Source: Topomyia yanbarensis (lineage: Eukaryota > Arthropoda > Insecta > Diptera > Culicidae). Taken from it: a stretch of DNA of 64,000 nucleotides. The stretch lies in contig NC_080671.1 in assembly GCF_030247195.1 (NCBI RefSeq), positions 34,322,343 through 34,386,342 on the forward strand, given 5' to 3'. Made by a program: the position numbers and the translations under genes. Below the pieces are notes generated by a model. The model had not been told where the DNA came from. It made no database searches and was given only the letters and a program-made list of their open reading frames with translations. Positions 57,480 to 64,000 of this stretch are shown here, in pieces. Within the stretch, counting starts at the first letter, position 1, and every line of letters starts with the position of its first letter.

Positions 57480-58340
57480 ACACGAGAATATGTAAGCGAA
57501 ATGCAATACAAATGTCCACGCGATTGAAAAAACGTGCATAACATAAAAACGCTCGAGCTTTTCGCGATAATACAATTTCGATCGCACATGCGATCATACA
57601 CGCATTCCTATACCGTCAACGTGGTAGCATACTGGTTCTGAGCTCCCACTCTGAAATGCAGAATTTAAACACACTAGACAACAAGTCTCAGGGCGCCATA
57701 GTTGTAGACCACAGTGGAATGGGTAAACTTCATTTTAACCGTACGCTCAAATTTAATCACCAGAATGACGTCTCGCGCGAACATTCAAAAGACCACACAA
57801 ATATGCAAACGGCTACACGGTTTTATAAACGAGTTATAAACACGCTAGCATACGAGACATAAAAACGCCCACGCGATTAAACACGTAAACGTGGAAACGC
57901 TCGTGTCTTTCGCGATAATACAAATCTGTTCAAGCGTGCGATCATGTAATCGTGATCATCTGCGCACAACTACATCCACATTTTCACATACATGGAAACA
58001 CCACGGTGATATATTATCATTTACGTATTTATAAACACTTGAAACCTCTTGTGGGTAAACTAGAACTATCGGAAAAAGCTTATATTTTGCATATGATTAC
58101 CATTACCAAATACCATTCGAATTAGCGGTGTTCCGAAAAAAATCAAAATTGTTGCCGGTCTAATGGTTATACAATCGAATTTATACACACAAAGTTTCAT
58201 ACACACTAGCATACACAACTCACAAATGCTCACACGTTAACATACAATCGCTCGAACCCTTCGCGATCATCCTTGCACAACGAGGCCCGCAATCTTGCCA
58301 TCATGAAAACGGACCGGTGATTAAGTGAAAGTGTTTGTAC
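57480..58340 (+). repeat. degenerate ~350-bp tandem repeat
   Basis: The ordered words ACGCGATT..ACGT, AAACGCTCG(A/T)G.., TTCGCGATAATACAA and GCGATCAT recur at about 57518, 57870 and 58225 (spacings of 352 and 355). Between them ATACGAGACATAAAAACGC and GCATACACAACTCACAAATG-like parts also repeat. The third copy is the most diverged. Confidence 0.6.
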
Positions 58341-59189
58341 TTATAAGCTTACCCAAGTAACATTTATTTGAGGGTGCGTTGAAAGTATAAACGTAAAAAG
58401 GAAAAATTCATTAAGTATAGAAAAACTAAAAATTAGATATTTTTGTGTGAAAAAATTACAGAATGTTATTGAAGTGATACATTATAATGTACAAAAGTTT
58501 TGATCAATTCGCTTCATCCAAATTTCTAAAAAAATCGCAAAAAAGTGTCGTTAACGCTGAAACCCTTACCACCCCTACTCTTAAGCAGTGTTTTAGTGGG
58601 TGGCATTTCAATTTTTTTTCCAAAGTTCGAAACAAAACTGCTTGAAATTATAAATTAACACGCTCTGCTGATGATGTGATCTTTTCCGTTTTAATTTCAC
58701 CTTGAAACTCCTATATAAAATCCTGTATAAACTCCTATGCCCCAAGAAATTGAGTTGATATAAAATACAAATTCTTGCGGATTTCTGATTGAAATAAAAA
58801 GCAAGAAAACCAAGCATCGCTATTAATTGCTTCACAACTTTTTGAAACAAACTGAATACGCTCTAACACAACTCAATCTCCTCGTCCACCTAAATCTCCA
58901 ACTATCATATTTTTTTCAGTAGACACAAATCCAGTTCAGTCCGCCTGTGTTTTAGAAATACCTCCAGAAGCATGTTGTCAGATGCCTTAGTGATAAAAAC
59001 GCATCTCGTATATTCGAAGTATGAAAACTTTATATTTCACTAGGCTCATTACCTCACGCACCTACATACCGAAAACATGAAGCAGGAAAGTAAGTTAATT
59101 TATGCCAACGCAACTTACACACGTCGCACCCTACAGTGCACAGTGTTTCAAAAGATCGTTTTCACGATCAAAATTCAATAACTCCTGAA
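58341..59189. other. no supported gene
   Basis: AT-rich. An 80-codon minus frame at 58608-58850 is without motif. Confidence 0.4.
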
Positions 59190-59420
59190 CCGTTGGATTT
59201 GGAGATTAGATTTCTTCGAAGAAGTTTCTGGAAATAAATAGACGCATCTTTTGATATAATGAGTTAAGTGATTAATTTACCTAAAAGTGAGAGAGAAAAC
59301 TTATTTCCCCAAATAACTCAGCTAGAAGCTTGCTGTCTTTAGCAAAGTTCTACAAAATGTTGTTGTGAAGAACTTTGCTGAAGATACTAAAGCTGATGCT
59401 AGGGGTTATTTCTTATCATC
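59190..59420 (+). repeat. old dispersed repeat, diverged copy
   Basis: TTCTTCGAAGAAGTTTCTGG, GTGATTAATTTACCTAAAAG and ACTTTGCTGAAGATACTAAA follow the same order as at 6145-6350 and 27600-27790. Confidence 0.5.
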
Positions 59421-59933
59421 CTACTCTACAGCAGTTAATGCCTGTTCAATTATGAGGGCCCTTCAGCCCCGTAGTGTCCAGGGGCCCCGAATGGTCTTAA
59501 GACGGCCCTTAGTCAAATGAGAGGAATTTTACCACCAGTGACCGGAGTTGCGGTCTTTCAAGGTGTCAAGGTATCCTTTTCAAACGGAGCCAGAGAACAT
59601 CCAGTACCTTGTTTTCGGTGACTCGTCGGAGGTCGGCTACGGAGCTTGTATCCACACACGTTCGACAGACTATTCTGCACCCCCGGAGCGATGCTGAACG
59701 ATCTTCAGGTGCTACAATAGCAGGAATAAAACTTCCAACTTTAGGAGGGATTTAGAATTTTTATTTAAGCAGTGAGAGGATATATCAACACTCCCGAGGG
59801 GATATTGAGATAACAAAACGATAACACCCTCGAAGAGATATTGTCAATCAAATACGGCTAAAACTATAGCTCTTTACCACACTGGGCTAGGATCAATAGC
59901 ATATTCTTCAGTTTCAGCTCTCTGTACATAGGT
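59421..59933. other. noncoding, unclassified
   Basis: Contains the GC-rich patch GAGGGCCCTTCAGCCCCGTA and GTCTTAAGACGGCCCTT near 59450-59510. No feature called. Confidence 0.4.
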
Positions 59934-60740
59934 TCATCCATGTATGCAGAACCAAAAATCCGGATACGTAATTGCGTTACTACAGGGTAGTTGCATATCA
60001 AATGATGTGATGTAATCGGTTTCACAAAGATCACCACATGAATAATACTCAGCGCGCTGAATAGTAGCCATGTAATAATTGAGTTTGCAATGTTCAGTCA
60101 GTGCCCTGACTAGAATACTGCAGTTGTGTTTGGAAAAATGCAATAAATTCCTTGACATTTTCGGACTCACATCCGGCAGAAAAGTCTTTGTTTGAACGCA
60201 ACTTTGCAAGCTACGCCAATAGTTGGCATGTTCGGATGCAGCCCATAAGCGACTCTTGTGCTTTATCCAACTTATCGGCAGTGGTAGAACTGGTTCTGGA
60301 CCAACGAAGTCAGTCGCAGCACCAGCTCTAGCCAATTCGTCCGCCCATTCATTTCCAGTAATACCGGAATAGAAGTTCTTCAATTTGAGTTCAACATGTG
60401 ATTACTAATTTCGATCTCGAATCTGCCAAACTAAGTGCTTTCAGGGCTGTCAGAGCAAAATTACATTCTTTCACCGAAAATTGTGTTCACCGAAAAACCC
60501 GTTGACGTGCTGATTGTACGCCACACAGAATTGCAAAAATTTCTGCTTGGAATACGATACAGTATCTACCAAGCGAATGAGATTGGTTTGATCTCATTTC
60601 ATGACAATAGACACCAGAATCGGCTCAGCCTTCCAACAAAGAACCGTCAGTATAACAAACTACGTATTTTTCAAGTTGTCGCTCCATCTAGCCAGACAGC
60701 CATTTTTCACAAAGAGGAATTGTTTACGATTGATGGATAG
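59934..60740 (-). pseudogene. non-LTR retrotransposon RNase H domain and C-terminal remnant
   Basis: On the minus strand an upstream decayed part (about 60680-60500) reads VVCYTDGSLLE and, in another frame, CIVFQAEIFAI, carrying the Asp and Glu of an RNase H active site. The open frame 60383-59934 continues with SGITGNEWADELARAGAAT, which contains the final Asp (NEWAD), then LRP-like WIKHKSRLWAASEHANYWR and NCSILVRALTEHCKLNYYMA, ending in a worn CxxC..C region. This is the end of ORF2 of a LINE with RNase H (Jockey/Loa/I-type). The frame is broken upstream and no RT is present. It differs in sequence from the RNase H remnants at 12570-13920 and 6411-7522. Confidence 0.75.
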
Positions 60741-60758
60741 ATAGGTGCAAAAGATAAC

Positions 60759-61235
60759 TGTTATACGTACTGTTATACAGCAATCCTCGGCAATCTGCTG
60801 GGTTGGCGAAAGATAAAGTTAGAACTATAGGTAAAGGAGCCGCAAAGTACATTTACAGGTGAAACGTTTTGTATACGTGCAAAAACACTACCGTAACATC
60901 ATTTTTGTTGATTCTCGTCATTCTCTTACCTTCATTGCACTAGTTCGGTCACTATAGAAATTGCAAAAGTTGTTAGAAATAGTTAGTGTAAGCGAAATAG
61001 ATTAAAGTGAATAAAAGTAAAGTAAATTAAGGTTCTTTAGGAATAATAAAAGTGTTTGTTATAGTAAAAGAGTGATTATTTACTTGGTGGAACCACTGAT
61101 CATCGTTGTTTGTACCTGCAAGAAAACTTGGACGAAAGGAAATCAACACTAATCAGCTGATAGCTACAAGGGAAACCCCTCGGCTCAGACCACGGATCAA
61201 ATTTAATGGAACGCGTTTTCGGTAAGGTCACAACA
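60759..61235 (+). repeat. probable BEL/Pao 5' LTR
   Basis: The right edge is set by the primer-binding site starting at 61236; the LTR ends CACAACA. The left edge is uncertain; candidates TGTTATACG (60759) and TGTTATACAG (60771) both start with TG. The AT-rich middle with several AATAAA-type words (about 61011-61060) fits an LTR R/U5 region. The matching 3' LTR would be outside the window. Confidence 0.5.
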
Positions 61236-61253
61236 TTGGTGCCTTGACCAGGG
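61236..61253 (+). promoter_or_regulatory. BEL/Pao primer-binding site
   Basis: TTGGTGCCTTGACCAGGG resembles the TTTGGTGCCGTGACCAGGA-type site that follows the 5' LTR in many insect BEL elements. Confidence 0.6.
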
Positions 61254-62079
61254 TAGCGTTCCAAGAAACACGCGGTTGTCGGTTGGAACCATTTTGTAGA
61301 AGCGACAATAGCGTAGTCGCCATTGTCAGTAGATCAGCGGTAATTCAGATAGTCGCTATCGCTATCGGATGAGCGAGCCGGATTGTGCTTCGCCATTGGT
61401 TTTTTGGGAGTTTGGATTGGACAAACAAATCGGATTGTGAATTCAAGGCCTTTTTATCAGGCTCACAAGGTGAGTACCTGTCCAACAAACTTACTATTGC
61501 TTTCACCCCTACCGCATCATTTTTTCACTTTTATTTCGCAACCATCATCGGAGAATTGGTGGCGACATATTTTGGAAAGGGAAAGTAAATCGGAGTTTAC
61601 TTGATCGATAATCATACGGACCGGAAATCGATCTTTTGGAAGGATTACCAGTTTTCTTCGCCGATGGTGATCACGGACGTCCCCTGCTGCTTTTTGAAAC
61701 CGGTTGTTGTTATTGTTGTGTACCCGATAATCTTGTTCAAGGCAATTTTAGACAGTCCATACTATGTAAGCTTGGTTGGAAGGTGCTCCCCTTGCGTCGT
61801 TTTTGCAGCTATTTTGCTGGATTGAGAGGTTTGACGCCGGTGATCAACGTTAATTTTACGAACCATCGTGGTGAAGGAAGTTACATAGTCCAACGTGTAT
61901 ATTCTATTAGAGTACAGGGCGGAGATCGATTCTCTAACGCGTAATTCATAATACAAGGCCTTGCTGACAGGCTCACCAGGTGAGTACCTGTCCATTCAAC
62001 TTAAATTTCCCACGACAGGTGCTCTCTTTGGTGTATATTTGCAGCCAGTTACCACACTGCTATAGGAAAGAAGCTGAAG
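61254..62079 (+). other. BEL/Pao leader with a repeated splice-donor block
   Basis: A block of about 38 bp ending AGGTGAGTACCTGTCCA occurs at about 61447-61485 and again at about 61951-61994, roughly 505 bp apart. AGGTGAGTA is a consensus-like 5' splice site in both. Frames of 60-100 codons here overlap and have no clear domain. Confidence 0.5.
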
Positions 62080-64000
62080 ATGAAGATCCACACATGAGAT
62101 GCCATTGTCGACTTCCTTCATCGGACGGAGAAATTTCTGAAAAGCAGCGAGGAGTTAGACGTGGACCAAATCAAATTTCGTTTAGAAAAACTGGAAGCCA
62201 AATGGGATGAATTCGAGGAAATACAATCAGAAATCGAAGGTTGCGTGAAATATAAGAGCAATGTGGATGATCATCGGCAAGTAAGGGCAAACTTTGAAGA
62301 AAATACTTCGAGGTAAGGGCTGGGTTGGTCAAAAAGCTGCCTCGACAAACGGGGGAAGCCGGCGAACATAACGGTACCGGCTTTACTAATGCGACCAGCG
62401 CCGCAAATAAATTTACCGGAATTTGACGGCTATTATGAAAAATGGCTTCCATTTCACGATACGTTCAGAGCCCTGATAGACTCTTCTCCACAGTTAAGTA
62501 ACATCCAAAAATTTCTTCTCTCAAGGGTGATGCACTTAGACTAGTCGATTCCTTTCCGATGAGTGATGCGAACTATAGGGTTGCTTGGGACGGCTTGGTG
62601 TCAAGATTCTCCAATCGATATCTACTAAAAAAGCGTCATTTGATGCGTTGTTCGAGTTTCCAAAGATAAAGAAGGCATCAGCGGTTGGAATACACGATTT
62701 GGTTGATTGTTTTGAGCGCAATACGCAGATCTTGGACCAGTTAGGTGAAGTGACGAGCGGTTGGGGTGCCATGTTAACGCACTTGATGGTTTCGAAGCTA
62801 TGCGACAGTATTCAGGTACAGTGGGAGGAGCACGTTTCCCAGAACGATGAACCGTCTTTCAAAATGTTGGCGGACTTTCTGAAGACGCAGACTCGGGTGT
62901 TGGATGCAGTGTTAGTGGATCAACGAGCTACAGGTTCGAGCTACGCGCCATCGTCGAGCGGTAGTAGAGATCATCTGACAAAGCTTTCGGTCAACGCGGC
63001 AGCCCAAGCGTCTGGTCCAAACTGCATGGCTTGCAGTGAGCAACATTTTCTGTCAAGATGTCCTTCATTCAACAATTTACCGGTCGATGACCGGCTACAG
63101 TTATCTAATTCAAAGCGACTTTGCAGCAATTGCCTGGGACGAAATCATCTAGCGCGGGATTGCCCTTCAAAATACCGTTGTCGCACATGTTCCAAGAAGC
63201 ACCACACTTTTCTTCATCCGGGATTTCCTGGAGCTGGCTTGGCTGTAACATCAACAGCGAATCAAGACGATAACGCACCGGCCCCGTCAACTTCTGCCAT
63301 ATCGAACACTGGTGAATCGGTTTCTGGTTCGGCGACAACAATTTCTTCAAACATGGCGGCGAGGTATTCAAGGTCTCACGTATTTTTGCTCACGTTGGTG
63401 GTGAAGGTTCAGGACAATTTGGGTAGGGCTCATTACGCGAGGGCCTTGCTGGAATCTGGATCTCAGGCCAACTTGATGTCGGACCGGCTTTGCCAACTTC
63501 TAAAACTACAAAGACGTGATAAAAACATGGAGATCGTTGGGATTGGGCAATCTCAACAACAAACAACCTACGAAGTTTCGGCAAATATTGCTTCAAGAAT
63601 CTTTGATTTTTCTCTGTCGATGGATTTTTTGGTTTTGGGGCAGGTTACGGACAACCAGCCAACTACGTCTCTTCCATAGGCAACCTGGAAACCACCGCAG
63701 GACATGGTTCTCGCTGATCCCGAATTCTATGTGTCTGATGCCATCGATTTAGTGCTAGGTTCGTAGTTCTTTTATGATTACCACCTACTCGATGGTGGCC
63801 GGCCACAAATTCGCAAGATCGATAAGGAATTACCGGTTTTTATCAATACAGTGTTTGGTTGGGCGGCTGCAGGCGAAACAAATCTTGATGAGGAAGTTGG
63901 GAAGGTTAGCTGTCATTTGGCGTTGGTAGATTCGCTAGACAAGGCCATCGAGAAATTCTGGACTATCGAAGAGCTTCCAGAAAAACCACTGCGCTCACAA
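62080..64000 (+). pseudogene. BEL/Pao retrotransposon gag-protease-pol (5' part, broken, runs off the window)
   Basis: Frames in order: 62100-62310 reads IVDFLHRTEKFLKSSEEL (gag N-terminus); about 62400-62525 reads PQINLPEFDGYYEKWLPFHD; a 364-codon frame at 62585-63679 has three zinc-knuckle-like motifs (CMACSEQHFLSRC at 147-159, CSNCLGRNHLARDC at 180-193, CRTCSKKHH at 199) and a protease motif ALLESGSQANLM. The family usually has LLDSGSQ there, so the catalytic Asp is Glu at residue 290. After TAG at 63677-63679 the frame continues with DMVLADPEFYVSDAIDLVLG, FYDYHLLDGGRPQIRKIDKE and VFGWAAAGETNLDEEVG, typical of the BEL segment before RT. A further TAG follows near 63763. At least two frameshifts and two stops make it inactive. 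RT and integrase would lie beyond the window. Confidence 0.85.

Overview
The window looks like heterochromatin-like or intergenic DNA from a culicine mosquito, most likely an Aedes-type genome. Evidence: several copies of a Feilai-like tRNA-derived SINE (first described in Aedes aegypti), a very common Aedes-type noncoding repeat built around a CGGAGGGCCGAG core and a TG microsatellite, mosquito-like Ty3/gypsy, BEL/Pao, R1- and I-type retrotransposons, and a piece of insect 28S rRNA. The species call rests on my memory of these families. I see no intact host gene. Nearly all coding sequence is retrotransposon protein or damaged copies of host genes.

Layout. 0-9 kb: dispersed repeats, a tRNA-related repeat, one SINE, and a 5'-truncated I-clade retrotransposon with a 16-bp target duplication inside an older repeat. 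9-17 kb: a 243-bp foldback MITE flanked by TA, a 320-bp diverged duplication, a decayed RT/RNase H fragment and another inverted-repeat MITE. 17.1-19.3 kb: a 2.2-kb block of degenerate TCTGAAAT-type repeats. 20-25.6 kb: interleaved inverted repeats, a gag/protease remnant, a complete ORF1-only non-LTR element with a 13-bp target duplication and a second truncated copy, SINEs, and an 18-bp-type GATCCGGACCAG minisatellite split by a MITE. 25.97-34.50 kb: a Ty3/gypsy element on the minus strand with identical 226-bp LTRs and a 5-bp TGAAT duplication. Its single gag-pol frame is split in integrase by a 2.55-kb repeat insertion. 37.4-41.9 kb: R1-clade gag and RT fragments. 42.4-44.2 kb: a chimeric block joining a tRNA-type SINE head to about 1.25 kb of antisense 28S rRNA, bounded by a 25-bp perfect direct repeat. 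44.5 kb: a short Helitron. 45.8-49.2 kb: satellite-like repeats. 50.33-56.09 kb: a DNA-transposon-like unit with long terminal inverted repeats and a TAA target duplication. It carries broken pieces of two host genes in convergent orientation, CC2D2A (ciliary transition zone) on plus and FNIP (folliculin-interacting protein) on minus. 57-64 kb: a ~350-bp repeat array, an RNase H remnant, and the 5' half of a BEL/Pao element running off the window end.

The most notable item is the 50.33-56.09 kb unit. It looks like a gene-capturing (Pack-type) cut-and-paste element that took up genomic DNA from two genes, apparently with an intron, and was later hit by a hAT-type MITE. The SINE/28S chimera is the second. 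All family names come from recognising motifs by eye; no database search was run.
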